DNA of 64,000 nt from Flavobacterium geliluteum (GTDB lineage Bacteria > Bacteroidota > Bacteroidia > Flavobacteriales > Flavobacteriaceae), in NCBI RefSeq assembly GCF_017948595.1, contig NZ_JAGFBV010000021.1, positions 20,017-84,016 on the forward strand. Direction: 5' to 3'. Made by a program: the position numbers and the translations under genes. Each line of letters begins with the position of its first letter. Positions within the stretch are counted from its first letter, which is position 1. Shown one piece after another: positions 1 through 9,081 of the stretch. The notes beneath the pieces are model-generated. The model saw nothing but the letters and a program-made list of their open reading frames with translations, did not search any database and was not told the DNA's origin.

Positions 1-320
1 ACTTCAAAAATCAATTTGTCACACATCGCAAAATTCACATCTTTAATTTCGCAATCATTAAAAGTTACAGTTCGAAAAGCGACATAATTGATTTTGGCTT
101 CCGAAAAAATGCAGTCATTAAAAACGCAATCAATAAAAGTAACAGCGACAAAAGTACAGTTCGAAAAGTTACAATTATTAAAAACACAACACTCAAAATC
201 CTTAAAATCAAGATCGTCTTTACAGTAAGTAATAGAGTTGTATTCTTTATCAAGGAAATATTCAGACGCTTTTTTCAAAGTTGTATTTAATGGTGATTTT
301 GGGTCAAAAGGTAGTAAATA
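1..320 (-). CDS. Pentapeptide-repeat protein, cut by left window edge, start unclear
   Basis: Read on the minus strand in the frame with codons at 3-5, 6-8 and so on, the sequence encodes successive five-residue units such as CVFNN, CNFSN, CTFVA, CVFND and VTFND. This is the F/L-centred pattern of pentapeptide-repeat proteins, which fold as a right-handed quadrilateral beta helix. The gene runs off the left edge. The repeat frame is closed by a TGA at 321-323 and holds no ATG before the repeats. The only nearby ATG (350-352, minus) lies in another frame and ends within about 20 codons. Either a single-base frameshift broke the N-terminus or a non-ATG codon is used. The cellular role of this family member cannot be deduced. 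Confidence 0.65.
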
Positions 321-422
321 TCAAGGTTATTTAATGTTTTTTTGTGATTCATTATTTTCTTCTCTTTCAAAATTAATGTAGTTTTACCGGTGAGCTTTAT
401 TAAATAGTCAACTAATTTTTTT

Positions 423-1325
423 ATGATGAATACCAAAAAAGTAAAGGCAGTTGCTTACGGAGAAGTACTTTGGGATGTTTTTGAGGACAAAAGAATGATT
501 GGCGGAGCACCTCTAAATGTTGCTTTGCGGATGAAAACTTTGGGTTGTGAAGCAGCCATGATAAGCTGTGTAGGAAAAGATGAAGACGGGCAAGCCATTA
601 TCAATTATATCGAAAATGCAGGACTTGAAACCACGGGCATTATGCAGTCGGAAGATTTTCCTACCGGATTGGTGAATGTTGTGCTAAACGAAAAAGGATC
701 CGCTACTTACGAAATAAAATATCCTGCAGCCTGGGATAAGATTTTGCTCAACGATTTTGCCAGAAAGACTGTAGAAAATGCCAATGTTTTGTTGTTTGGC
801 AGTTTGGTATGCAGGGATAAAGTATCGAGATCTTCGCTTGACGAATTGCTTCAAAAAGACATTTACAAAGTATTTGATGTTAATTTGAGAAAGCCACACT
901 ATTCTTATGAAATGCTGGAAAAATTAATGCTTTCTGCCGATTTTATTAAATTTAATGACGATGAATTATTAGAAATAAGTGCTTTTATGAAATCGCCTTT
1001 TTCCAGCTTAGAAGAAAACATCTATTTTATAGCAGAAAATACGCAAACCACTGCCGTATGTGTTACCAGAGGATCTCATGGCGCATTGCTTTTATGGAAA
1101 GGACAGCTTTATGAAAATGAGGGATATACCATAAAAGTGGCAGATACAGTAGGAGCTGGCGACTCTTTTTTGGCAGCTTTAATCACTTCTTTACTCACCG
1201 GGAAAGAACCTCAAAGCGCAATTGATTTTGCCTGTGCAATAGGAGCATTGGTGGCTCAATCGGTTGGAGCAAATCCTGTGATCTCCGATGCTGAAATAGA
1301 AAATTTGATTCAGTCTCATCGTTAG
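423..1325 (+). CDS. PfkB-family carbohydrate kinase (fructokinase-like)
   Basis: This 300-residue protein has the size and architecture of ribokinase/PfkB sugar kinases, which phosphorylate a sugar hydroxyl with ATP in the cytoplasm. The N-terminal part carries the substrate-side glycines (GGAPLNVA, about residues 27-34). The C-terminal PfkB signature DTVGAGDSF starts at residue 241, with Asp247 as the expected catalytic base. The GEVLWDVF opening and GGAPLNVA motif resemble bacterial fructokinases, so fructose is the best guess, but the substrate is inferred. The gene starts with two adjacent ATG codons and the first is used here. It is single, divergent from the pentapeptide gene and followed by its own terminator. 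Confidence 0.88.
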   Translation: MMNTKKVKAVAYGEVLWDVFEDKRMIGGAPLNVALRMKTLGCEAAMISCVGKDEDGQAIINYIENAGLETTGIMQSEDFPTGLVNVVLNEKGSATYEIKYPAAWDKILLNDFARKTVENANVLLFGSLVCRDKVSRSSLDELLQKDIYKVFDVNLRKPHYSYEMLEKLMLSADFIKFNDDELLEISAFMKSPFSSLEENIYFIAENTQTTAVCVTRGSHGALLLWKGQLYENEGYTIKVADTVGAGDSFLAALITSLLTGKEPQSAIDFACAIGALVAQSVGANPVISDAEIENLIQSHR

Positions 1326-1346
1326 ATTTTCCTCATTGAGATTTCT

Positions 1347-1382
1347 AAAACCTTAAATAAAGTGTTGTTTAAGGTTTTTTTT
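1347..1382 (+). terminator. Rho-independent terminator after the PfkB kinase
   Basis: A perfect 11-bp stem (AAAACCTTAAA with TTTAAGGTTTT) and a 10-nt loop are followed by a T-run. It lies 21 bases after the kinase stop codon. Confidence 0.85.
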
Positions 1383-1521
1383 ATGAATTTAAGAAAAGAG
1401 TTTTAAAAAGTAATCAAAATAATTAATGGATGCAGTTTTTACGTAAACGGTCTCTAAATTAATTCATTACACGATCAGAATAGTAAGACTTTTATGGTAC
1501 GAAAAAGAGATTAAAAAAAAT

Positions 1522-1533
1522 GAAAACGTTTTC
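1522..1533. promoter_or_regulatory. LacI/CRE-like palindrome GAAAACGTTTTC
   Basis: This is a perfect 12-bp palindrome with a central CG, the form bound by many LacI-family regulators. With the preceding T it matches the catabolite-responsive-element pattern except at the last base. It lies 73 bases before the ATG at 1606 and also downstream of the sugar kinase. No LacI-type regulator gene is visible in the window, so operator function is inferred. Confidence 0.35.
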
Positions 1534-1605
1534 GTTTATTTTTCTTGTTAAGGTATTTAAAAAAAGTTTTTTTTATTTCAATCTTTGATTAATTTTGATC
1601 CCGAT

Positions 1606-2001
1606 ATGAGAAGAATAGTAGTCTTTTTTGTGTATTTTTCTTTCCTTCTGTTTTGCGGAGGGAAATACCTCAATGCAAGTATACATCCTAATAAAGATTT
1701 TTATTCTCATCATTTCGGCAAAAAGCACCATGTTAAAATTTCTACGCAGGAGCCCGGAAGTTCTATAATCGAAGAAGCTGACTTAGATCTTGAAGAAGAA
1801 TTTCTAAACAAAGACGATGTTACCAACAAAACCACAAGAGAGTTTTTTGTGGTAAAGTACAACTCTCCCGAAAAGTGGTTCCCTACTTTTTCACCTTCTT
1901 TTTGTCTTAATGACGATTACTACAAACGCTTACAATTTTCTTTGCCATATAGCGGCAAAACCAATCCTATTTACATTACTCAACGAGTTTTAAGAATTTG
2001 A
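1606..2001 (+). CDS. Small exported or membrane-anchored protein of unknown function
   Basis: The protein has 131 residues when started at the ATG at 1606. An upstream TTG in the same frame (1585) is less likely because it would add a polar extension before the hydrophobic segment. Residues 4-17 form a hydrophobic signal or anchor segment. The rest is polar, with an acidic patch near the middle and a C-terminus ending QRVLRI. I do not recognise a domain. It lies 171 bases upstream of the RND efflux operon on the same strand, so it could be a leader gene of that operon, but no motif links it to efflux. Confidence 0.6.
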   Translation: MRRIVVFFVYFSFLLFCGGKYLNASIHPNKDFYSHHFGKKHHVKISTQEPGSSIIEEADLDLEEEFLNKDDVTNKTTREFFVVKYNSPEKWFPTFSPSFCLNDDYYKRLQFSLPYSGKTNPIYITQRVLRI

Positions 2002-2172
2002 TAAACACCTAGCATCAGTTGTATGAGGCGTGATTTTTCATGTCTTATGATGATGTATAGTAGTTTTTTTCTTCTATAACAGATCAGGTTTTTGCCTGAC
2101 GACTGATGATTTTTACTGTCTAAAGGAATTTTCATTCCGAGCAATCAATCGCTTAATTTCCATTTTTATACC

Positions 2173-3255
2173 ATGAAAAAAATAGTCGTGTTAACGGGTT
2201 TTTGTGCCCTATTGTGCCTAATAAGTTGTACAACAAAAAAAGAAGAAAAAGAAGAAGCAGAGAAATTTACAGTAACCAATCCTGTAAAAATCGACACTTC
2301 GTTTACCAAAGAATATGTTTCGCAAATACGTTCTGTGCGAAATATAGAGATTCGTGCTCAGGAGAAAGGTTTTCTTCAAAATATTTATGTAGACGAAGGT
2401 CAATCTGTAAAAGCGGGTCAGGTATTATTCAGAATTATGCCTAAAATGTACGAAGCTGAGTTGCTGAAAGCGCAGGCCGAGCAAAAATCTGCTGAAATAG
2501 AATTTTTAAATGCTAAAACTTTGGCAGACAAAAATATCGTTTCTAAGAACGAACAAGCTGTAGCTCAGGCAAAACTTCAGGCAGCCAAAGCCGAAGTAGC
2601 GTTGGCAAAACTTCACTTATCATTCACAGAAATCAGAGCACCTTTTGACGGAACCATCGACCGCATTCCATTAAAACTAGGAAGTCTTATTGATGAAGGT
2701 GAATTATTGACAAGTCTTTCAGACAACAGTCAGGTATTTGCTTATTTCAACGTTTCTGAGCCTGAATATTTGCAATACCAAACAGATGTAAAAGATCGTG
2801 CAGAAACAAATGTCAAATTGCTTTTGGCTAATGGTGAGTTGTTTAAGTACAAAGGTAATGTAGAAGTTATAGAAAGCGAATTTGACAACGAAACGGGTAA
2901 TATTGCCTTTAGAGCGAGATTCTCGAACTCTGGTAAATTGCTCAGAAATGGAGAAACCGGAAAGGTTCAAATGTTGGTACCGCTTAAAAACGCTATTGTG
3001 ATTCCGCAAAAAGCGACCTACGAAATTCAGGACAAAAAATATGTTTTTGTTGTAGATAAAAACAACAAAGTAAGTTCAAAAGAGATTACGATCACGGGCG
3101 AAATCCCCGATTTGTATGTGGTAAGCAGCGGACTTTCCGAAAATGATAAAATTTTACTAGAAGGAGTTCAGAAAGTGAAAGAGGATGACAAGATTAATTT
3201 TACTTACATAACTCCTCAAAAGGTGATTAATAATTTACGATTAAAAGCGGAATAA
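2173..3255 (+). CDS. RND efflux periplasmic adaptor lipoprotein (MexA/AcrA type)
   Basis: The 360-residue adaptor bridges the inner-membrane RND pump and the outer-membrane channel. It starts with a lipoprotein signal whose lipobox is LISC (Cys at about residue 19), followed by a KKEEKEEAEK tail typical of exported Bacteroidota lipoproteins. Next come the first biotinyl-lipoyl half (IRAQEKGFLQNIYVDEGQSV), an alpha-helical hairpin rich in Ala, Gln and Lys (about residues 90-140), and the second lipoyl half (EIRAPFDGTID). Beta-barrel and membrane-proximal domains follow. It is the first gene of a three-gene set with the pump (3369) and outer-membrane factor (6529). The substrates are unknown. 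Confidence 0.93.
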   Translation: MKKIVVLTGFCALLCLISCTTKKEEKEEAEKFTVTNPVKIDTSFTKEYVSQIRSVRNIEIRAQEKGFLQNIYVDEGQSVKAGQVLFRIMPKMYEAELLKAQAEQKSAEIEFLNAKTLADKNIVSKNEQAVAQAKLQAAKAEVALAKLHLSFTEIRAPFDGTIDRIPLKLGSLIDEGELLTSLSDNSQVFAYFNVSEPEYLQYQTDVKDRAETNVKLLLANGELFKYKGNVEVIESEFDNETGNIAFRARFSNSGKLLRNGETGKVQMLVPLKNAIVIPQKATYEIQDKKYVFVVDKNNKVSSKEITITGEIPDLYVVSSGLSENDKILLEGVQKVKEDDKINFTYITPQKVINNLRLKAE

Positions 3256-3270
3256 AGGTTTTGTTTCATG

Positions 3271-3324
3271 TTTCAAGTTTAAGGTTCCAATGTGAACTTG
3301 AAACTTGGAACCTGAAACTTGAAA
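3271..3324. repeat. Inverted repeat inside the RND operon spacer
   Basis: Arms TTTCAAGTTTAAGGTTCC (3271-3288) and GGAACCTGAAACTTGAAA (3307-3324) pair at 17 of 18 positions around an 18-nt loop. Related TTTCAAGTTTCAGG text occurs at 48728-48766, so this belongs to a dispersed repeat. It sits between the adaptor stop and the pump start and could attenuate transcription or protect one part of the mRNA. Confidence 0.6.
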
Positions 3325-3368
3325 TACTTTTAATTTCCCCATTAGTTTAATCATTAAAAAATAAATAA

Positions 3369-6300
3369 ATGTTTAATAAATTTATACAAAGACCTGTTCT
3401 GTCGATAGTAATATCGCTAATAATTGTCTTTTTAGGAGTTTTGTCGGTATTGAATTTGCCGATTACGCAGTTTCCCTCCATTTCTCCTCCAATGGTAAAC
3501 ATTACCGCAGATTATCCGGGTTCTAATGGGGAATTAATGATCAAATCGGTCGTTATTCCTTTAGAAAGAGCCCTAAATGGAGTTCCTGGCATGAAATACA
3601 TGACCTCTGATGCAGGAAACGACGGTGAAGCGAGCATACAAGTTGTCTTTAACTTAGGTACAGATCCTAATCAGGCTGCCATTAATGTTCAAAACCGTGT
3701 GGCTTCCGTAACCAACAAATTACCTCCTTTGGTAGTTCGAGAAGGTGTAAAGATCACTCGCGAAGTACCGAGTATGCTGATGTATGTGAATCTTTATAGT
3801 ACAGACAAAAACACCGATATGAAGTTTTTGTACAATTATGCAGATATCAACGTACTTTCAGAATTAAAAAGGGTAAACGGTGTGGGTTCTGGAGATATTT
3901 TAGGAACTCGTGAATATGCCATGCGTATCTGGCTAAAACCTGATCGTATGCTGGCTTACAAAATTTCTGCCGACGAAGTAATGGAAGCATTATCAAGTCA
4001 GAGTTTGGAAGCTTCGCCGGGTAAAACGGGCGAAAGTTCCGGAAAGCGTTCGCAGGCATTTGAATATGTTTTAAAATATTCAGGACGTTTTACCACCAAA
4101 GAACAGTACGAAAACATTGTAGTACGATCTAACAGCAACGGTGAACTTTTACGTTTGAAAGATATCGCCAAAGTAGAGTTTGGCAGTTCGATGTATGATA
4201 TTTATTCTAATTTAAATGGAAAGCCATCAGCAGCTATCGTACTAAAACAATCTTTTGGCAGTAATGCCAATCAGGTTATTGAAGACGTAAAAGCCAAATT
4301 AGAAACCATAAAGAAAAAATTTCCAAAAGGAATGGAATATGAAATTTCGTATGATGTTTCTAAATTCCTTGATGCTTCTATCGAGAAAGTAATTCACACC
4401 CTTATCGAAGCTTTTATTTTGGTAGGTTTGGTAGTGTTCCTGTTCTTAGGAGACTGGCGTTCTACGGTCATTCCTGCTATTGCGGTGCCTGTTTCGTTGG
4501 TTGGTACTTTTATGTTTATGCAATTCTTTGATATTTCATTAAACCTGATTACTTTATTTGCGTTGGTTTTAGCAATTGGAGTTGTCGTCGATGATGCAAT
4601 TGTTGTGATTGAAGCCGTACATGCCAAGATGGAGGAAGAGCATCTTTCGCCAATGAAGGCAACAAAAAAAGCCATGCACGAGATCGCTGGTGCTATTATC
4701 GCTATTACCTTCCTCATGGCTGCGGTATTTATTCCGGTTGCGTTTATGTCAGGACCTGTAGGGGTTTTTTACAGACAGTTTTCGATTACAATGGCAACCG
4801 CCATCATCCTTTCTGGTATTGTGGCATTGACCCTGACACCAGCACTTTGTGCGATGATGCTGAAAAATAATCATGGACTACCTAAAAAGAAAACACCTGT
4901 CAATAGGTTTATCGATGGTTTCAACAATAAATTTAACCTTGCTCAGGGCAAATATCAAAATGTATTAGGTAAAATTGTCAACAGAAGAGCGATTACGATT
5001 ATTGCACTTCTTGGTTTTTGTGCCGGAACGTGGTTCATCAGTAGTACGGTTCCTTCCGGATTTATTCCAAATGAGGATCAGGGAATGTTTTATGCTATTA
5101 TTCAGACGCCGCCGGGTTCTTCGTTAGAAAGAACCAATGATATTGCAGAGAAATTGCAAAAAATCGCCGAAACGATTGACGGAGTAAAATCGGTTTCTTC
5201 GTTGGCAGGTTATGAAATTCTAACAGAGGGTACAGGATCGAATGCAGGTACATGTTTGATCAACCTTAAAGACTGGAACGACAGAAAGGAGTCTGTTCAG
5301 GAAATTATGACCGAATTGGAAGAAAAATCCAAAGACATTCCGGGAGCTAATATTGAGTTTTTCCAACCGCCGGCAGTACCAGGATATGGTGCAGCAGGAG
5401 GGTTTGAACTTCGTCTGTTGGATAAAACAGGTTCTAGTGATTTCAAAAAATTAGAAGAAGTCAATAAAGAGTTTGTAGAAGAATTGAATAAACGTCCTGA
5501 ATTGTCAAACGTATTTAGCTTTTTTAGTGCCAGTTTTCCTCAGTATATGATGAAAGTCGATAATGATTTGGCACAGCAAAAAGGTGTTTCTATAGAAAAT
5601 GCCATGAATACCTTGTCAACTCTTGTGGGAAGTAACTACGAGATTAGTTTTATTAAATACGGAATCAATTATAAAGTAATTGTTCAGGCAGCTCCGGAAT
5701 ATCGTGCACAACCAGATGATATTTTAAAATTATATGTAAAAAACAATCGGGACGAAATGGTGCCTTTTTCGGCCTTTATGCGATTAGAAAAAGTATACGG
5801 ACTTTCAGAAATTACCAGACACAACATGTATACTTCTACCGAAATTAGTGGTGGGCCTGCTGCAGGATACAGTTCTGGAACAGCGATTAAAGTGATTCAG
5901 GAAGTGGCGGCCAAAAAATTGCCTAGAGGATATGATATCGATTGGGCAGGTATTTCTGCCGATGAAGTTGCACAAGGCAATCAGGCCATTTGGGTATTCT
6001 TAATCTGTTTAGGATTTGTGTACTTGGTTTTGGCAGCGCAGTATGAGAGTTTTATTCTGCCATTGTCGGTAATTCTTTCGTTGCCGGCAGGTATTTTTGG
6101 AGCTTTCCTTTTGCTGAAATTAACCGGTTTGGAAAACAATATCTACGCACAGGTTGCCATGGTAATGCTTATAGGTTTACTGGGTAAAAACGCCGTGTTA
6201 ATTGTAGAGTTTGCAATACAAAGGCATGCAGCAGGAAAATCAGTTCTTGAAGCGGCTATGGAAGGTTCAAAAGCAAGATTCCGACCTATTTTGATGACTT

Positions 6301-6536
6301 CTTTTGCTTTTATAGCAGGTTTGCTACCGCTAGCTTTTGCAACTGGTCCGGGTAAAATTGGTAACAGAACAATTGGTACTGCTGCTGCTGGTGGTATGCT
6401 AATCGGAACCATTTGTGGTGTATTTGTGATTCCGGGATTGTATTACATTTTTGCAAGAATAGCCGAGAAACACAAGCTGGTTAAACAGGAAGAAGAAAAT
6501 CCATTAACAGAAGAAATTGACAACAATCATGTATAA
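3369..6536 (+). CDS. RND multidrug efflux pump, HAE1 family (AcrB/MexB type)
   Basis: The 1055-residue length matches proton-driven tripartite drug pumps. It begins directly with transmembrane helix 1 (MFNKFIQRPVLSIVI). The proton-relay acidic pair in helix 4 is present as Asp408-Asp409 in GVVVDDAIVVIE, and the helix-10 lysine is Lys940 in LLGKNAVLIVEF. The two large periplasmic porter loops lie at about residues 30-335 and 560-870, with 12 helices expected in total. The C-terminus ends after helix 12 with an acidic tail. The last 8 bases overlap the start of the outer-membrane factor gene, indicating coupled translation. Confidence 0.95.
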   Translation: MFNKFIQRPVLSIVISLIIVFLGVLSVLNLPITQFPSISPPMVNITADYPGSNGELMIKSVVIPLERALNGVPGMKYMTSDAGNDGEASIQVVFNLGTDPNQAAINVQNRVASVTNKLPPLVVREGVKITREVPSMLMYVNLYSTDKNTDMKFLYNYADINVLSELKRVNGVGSGDILGTREYAMRIWLKPDRMLAYKISADEVMEALSSQSLEASPGKTGESSGKRSQAFEYVLKYSGRFTTKEQYENIVVRSNSNGELLRLKDIAKVEFGSSMYDIYSNLNGKPSAAIVLKQSFGSNANQVIEDVKAKLETIKKKFPKGMEYEISYDVSKFLDASIEKVIHTLIEAFILVGLVVFLFLGDWRSTVIPAIAVPVSLVGTFMFMQFFDISLNLITLFALVLAIGVVVDDAIVVIEAVHAKMEEEHLSPMKATKKAMHEIAGAIIAITFLMAAVFIPVAFMSGPVGVFYRQFSITMATAIILSGIVALTLTPALCAMMLKNNHGLPKKKTPVNRFIDGFNNKFNLAQGKYQNVLGKIVNRRAITIIALLGFCAGTWFISSTVPSGFIPNEDQGMFYAIIQTPPGSSLERTNDIAEKLQKIAETIDGVKSVSSLAGYEILTEGTGSNAGTCLINLKDWNDRKESVQEIMTELEEKSKDIPGANIEFFQPPAVPGYGAAGGFELRLLDKTGSSDFKKLEEVNKEFVEELNKRPELSNVFSFFSASFPQYMMKVDNDLAQQKGVSIENAMNTLSTLVGSNYEISFIKYGINYKVIVQAAPEYRAQPDDILKLYVKNNRDEMVPFSAFMRLEKVYGLSEITRHNMYTSTEISGGPAAGYSSGTAIKVIQEVAAKKLPRGYDIDWAGISADEVAQGNQAIWVFLICLGFVYLVLAAQYESFILPLSVILSLPAGIFGAFLLLKLTGLENNIYAQVAMVMLIGLLGKNAVLIVEFAIQRHAAGKSVLEAAMEGSKARFRPILMTSFAFIAGLLPLAFATGPGKIGNRTIGTAAAGGMLIGTICGVFVIPGLYYIFARIAEKHKLVKQEEENPLTEEIDNNHV

Positions 6537-7962
6537 AATAAAATCATACCGATATATACTTGCTGTAGGTGCATGTGCTGCGGTGGTAAGTTGCAAAGCT
6601 CCGGCAGTTAATACTAACGTTGCAAGCAAACCACTACCTGAAGCTTTTACCAGTAATAAAGACACGATCAATACGGCTTCTATTCCTTGGAAAACCTATT
6701 TTAAGGATCAAAATCTGATTGCGTTGATCGATTCGGCTCTTAAAAACAATCAAGAGCTTATGATTACGTTGCAGGAAATCGAAATTGCAAAAAACGATAT
6801 CCGTATCAGAAAAGGCGCTTTTTTACCAACAGTTGGTTTAAGAGCTGGTGCAGGAGTAGAAAAAGTAGGACGATATACCAGTCAAGGTGCTGGTGATGCT
6901 TCTACCGAAATTAAGCCGGGTAAAGAAATGCCGGATCCGCTGGGCGATTTTGTAATTGGCGCTTACGCGAATTGGGAAGTAGATATCTGGAAAAAACTAC
7001 GCAATTCTAAAAAAGCAGCGGTAAGCAGGTATTTGGCTACTGTAGAAGGCAAGAATTTTGTAGTAACAAGCCTTATTGCAGAAATTGCCAACTCGTATTA
7101 CGAATTAATGGCGTTAGACAGTCAGTTGGAGATTGTAAAACAGAATATCGAGTTGCAGTCGAATGCATTAGAAATTGTAAAAGTGCAGAAAGAAGCCGCT
7201 CGTGCTACCGAATTGGCGGTTCAGAAATTTCAGGCCGAAGTATTGGCTTCAAAAAGCAAAGAGTTTGATATTTTGCAGCAGATAAAAGAAACCGAGAACA
7301 AAATTAACTTCTTGGTAGGGCAATATCCGCAGGAAATAAAGAGAGAGAAAAGTAATTTCCTCACTTTATTGCCATCGGCTGTCAATTCGGGTATTCCGTC
7401 GCAATTATTGGCCAATCGTCCTGATATTAAGAAAGCCGAGATGGAGCTAACTGCTGCAAAACTAGATGTAAAAGTAGCGCGTGCCGAGTTTTATCCGTCT
7501 TTGAATATTTCGGCAGGAGTAGGGGTAAATGCGTTCAATCCATCGTATTTATTTACGCTTCCTGAGTCGCTTTTGTATTCTTTGGCCGGAGATTTAGTCG
7601 CGCCATTGATCAACAGAAATGCTATAAAAGCCGAGTTTAGCAGTGCCAATGCCAGACAGCTTCAGGCATTGTACAATTATGACAGAACGATCCTAAACGC
7701 ATATTTAGAAGTGTCAACACAACTTTCTAAAATCAATAATTTAGAAAAAAGTTACGATCTAAAATCGCAACAAGTTGATGCCCTAAATAAATCGATAGAT
7801 GTCTCTAATGATTTGTTCAAATCGGCTCGTGTAGATTATTTTGAGGTATTGATGACACAACGCGATGCCTTAGAATCGAAATTAGAGTTGATAGAAACCA
7901 AAAAACAGCAATTGAACGCCTCAGTAAATGTATATAGAGAACTGGGCGGTGGTTGGAAATAA
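6529..7962 (+). CDS. RND efflux outer-membrane factor lipoprotein (TolC/OprM, NodT type)
   Basis: The ATG at 6529 is chosen because it overlaps the pump stop as ATGTATAA and leads directly into a signal peptide. A TTG 12 bases upstream is in frame but unlikely. The 477-residue protein has a lipobox ending AVVSC, then the duplicated outer-membrane-efflux-protein architecture with long helices rich in Ala, Lys and Gln and the motif LANRPDIKKAE. It forms the outer-membrane exit duct for the adaptor and pump. It ends about 27 bases before a strong terminator, closing the operon. Confidence 0.93.
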   Translation: MYKIKSYRYILAVGACAAVVSCKAPAVNTNVASKPLPEAFTSNKDTINTASIPWKTYFKDQNLIALIDSALKNNQELMITLQEIEIAKNDIRIRKGAFLPTVGLRAGAGVEKVGRYTSQGAGDASTEIKPGKEMPDPLGDFVIGAYANWEVDIWKKLRNSKKAAVSRYLATVEGKNFVVTSLIAEIANSYYELMALDSQLEIVKQNIELQSNALEIVKVQKEAARATELAVQKFQAEVLASKSKEFDILQQIKETENKINFLVGQYPQEIKREKSNFLTLLPSAVNSGIPSQLLANRPDIKKAEMELTAAKLDVKVARAEFYPSLNISAGVGVNAFNPSYLFTLPESLLYSLAGDLVAPLINRNAIKAEFSSANARQLQALYNYDRTILNAYLEVSTQLSKINNLEKSYDLKSQQVDALNKSIDVSNDLFKSARVDYFEVLMTQRDALESKLELIETKKQQLNASVNVYRELGGGWK

Positions 7963-7988
7963 TTAGTTGGTTAGATTATTTGTAGATC

Positions 7989-8025
7989 AAAACCTTTCGA
8001 GAGCTATTCTCGGAAGGTTTTTTTT
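7989..8025 (+). terminator. Terminator of the RND efflux operon
   Basis: The arms AAAACCTTTCGAGA and TCTCGGAAGGTTTT pair with one mismatch around a 5-nt loop and are followed by a T-run. Confidence 0.85.
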
Positions 8026-8044
8026 GTCGTGCTCCGTCGAAAAA
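8009..8044. repeat. 36-bp direct repeat, copy 1
   Basis: This starts CTCGGAAGG, continues with eight T and ends GTCGTGCTCCG-T-CG plus five A. It matches 8996-9031 at 35 of 36 positions. This copy includes the downstream arm of the RND terminator. The pair flanks the AT-rich orphan gene at 8409-8897. Confidence 0.8.
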
Positions 8045-8408
8045 AAATGTTTTTCGCTTCTAAGACCGAGTGATGAAGTTATTAGCAGGATATTTTGTAG
8101 GTCGGAATTTTATCTGAAGGCAAATAACAACTATTGGTAAGTTTAATTAAATAACTAATTCTAATAATATTTCAAAACATATTGAACAGTAAACTTGGTA
8201 ACTTAAAAATGTAGATTTCTAATATAAAAAATGTTTTATATTAGCTCAATAGAATTACTTCTTAGTTATAGTTAAAGTTTCGTCTGTCTTTGTTGCATAT
8301 AAATGTATTTATTTTAATTATCAGGCAAAGTGGTATCAGTTTCTTTCAGCCTTAGAATTTGATTAGGGTAATAATTTTGTGTTTTTTTACTAATTTAATT
8401 AATTTATT

Positions 8409-8897
8409 ATGAATAAAATAGTCTACTTTATTTTAATGATAGTTTCATTTTATAATAATCTTTATGCTCAAAATAATGAAGTGAAAGACGATTTTATTGA
8501 TCGTCAGAATTGGTTTAAAAAGGCCATAAATGTTATTTATGAAGGGAATAATACTAAAGAGATTAAGATTACTTGTTATTTTAAAAATAATGAATTATAT
8601 GTTACTTGCGAATATAATTTAGATCTTCATTCATCAGTTGCCTATGAGAATGACTTTGAAGGAAGATCAGTTGCTAGGGAAATGATATTTAAAATGGCTA
8701 GTGTTTTAATAACTAATGACGGGGGCCTGTTAGAAAATTTTGAAAAAAATTATAGAACGAGATATATTAATTTTCTTTTTTCTTTTCTAACAAAAGATAT
8801 TAAAAATATAGACTATAAATATTATGTGGAAGTAGCTGATTTATATAAAATATCTAATTACTACAATAAAAAAGATTTTTTTGAAATTTTAAAGTAA
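8409..8897 (+). CDS. Secreted orphan protein, strongly AT-rich
   Basis: The 162-residue protein has an N-terminal signal peptide (hydrophobic residues 4-18, cleavage expected near LYAQN). The mature part is rich in Asn, Lys, Tyr and Asp with no motif I recognise. Codon use is much more AT-biased than in the neighbouring RND and AAA+ genes. The gene sits between two copies of a 36-bp direct repeat, which suggests acquired or duplicated DNA. It has no partner genes and its function is unknown. Confidence 0.6.
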   Translation: MNKIVYFILMIVSFYNNLYAQNNEVKDDFIDRQNWFKKAINVIYEGNNTKEIKITCYFKNNELYVTCEYNLDLHSSVAYENDFEGRSVAREMIFKMASVLITNDGGLLENFEKNYRTRYINFLFSFLTKDIKNIDYKYYVEVADLYKISNYYNKKDFFEILK

Positions 8898-8995
8898 TAA
8901 AAAGAATTAAACGTATTAATTAATATTTTGTTTGGAATGCTATCAATAATTCGACTTGGATGAAAGAGAGTATCGAGCATACTAAAAATCGTTTA

Positions 8996-9031
8996 CTCGG
9001 AAGGTTTTTTTTGTCGTGCTCCGCCGAAAAA
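8996..9031. repeat. 36-bp direct repeat, copy 2
   Basis: This is the second copy of the 8009-8044 repeat with one change (CCGCCG instead of CCGTCG). It lacks the upstream terminator arm, so it looks like a half-terminator left by duplication or recombination. Confidence 0.8.
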
Positions 9032-9081
9032 TAAGTAAATATGGAATAGTTAGGAAAATTGAACCCGAAAAAAGGTATTTT

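Larger units (their letters stand above)
7963..8408. other. Non-coding spacer after the RND operon
   Basis: This spacer contains the RND terminator and the first copy of a 36-bp direct repeat. The remainder is AT-rich with no convincing reading frame. It probably holds the promoter of the orphan gene at 8409, but no clear TAnnTTTG element was found. Confidence 0.5.

Noticed and set aside
4394..6412. Long antisense frames within the RND pump gene
   Set aside because: Shadows of a strongly coding sense gene with full family motifs.
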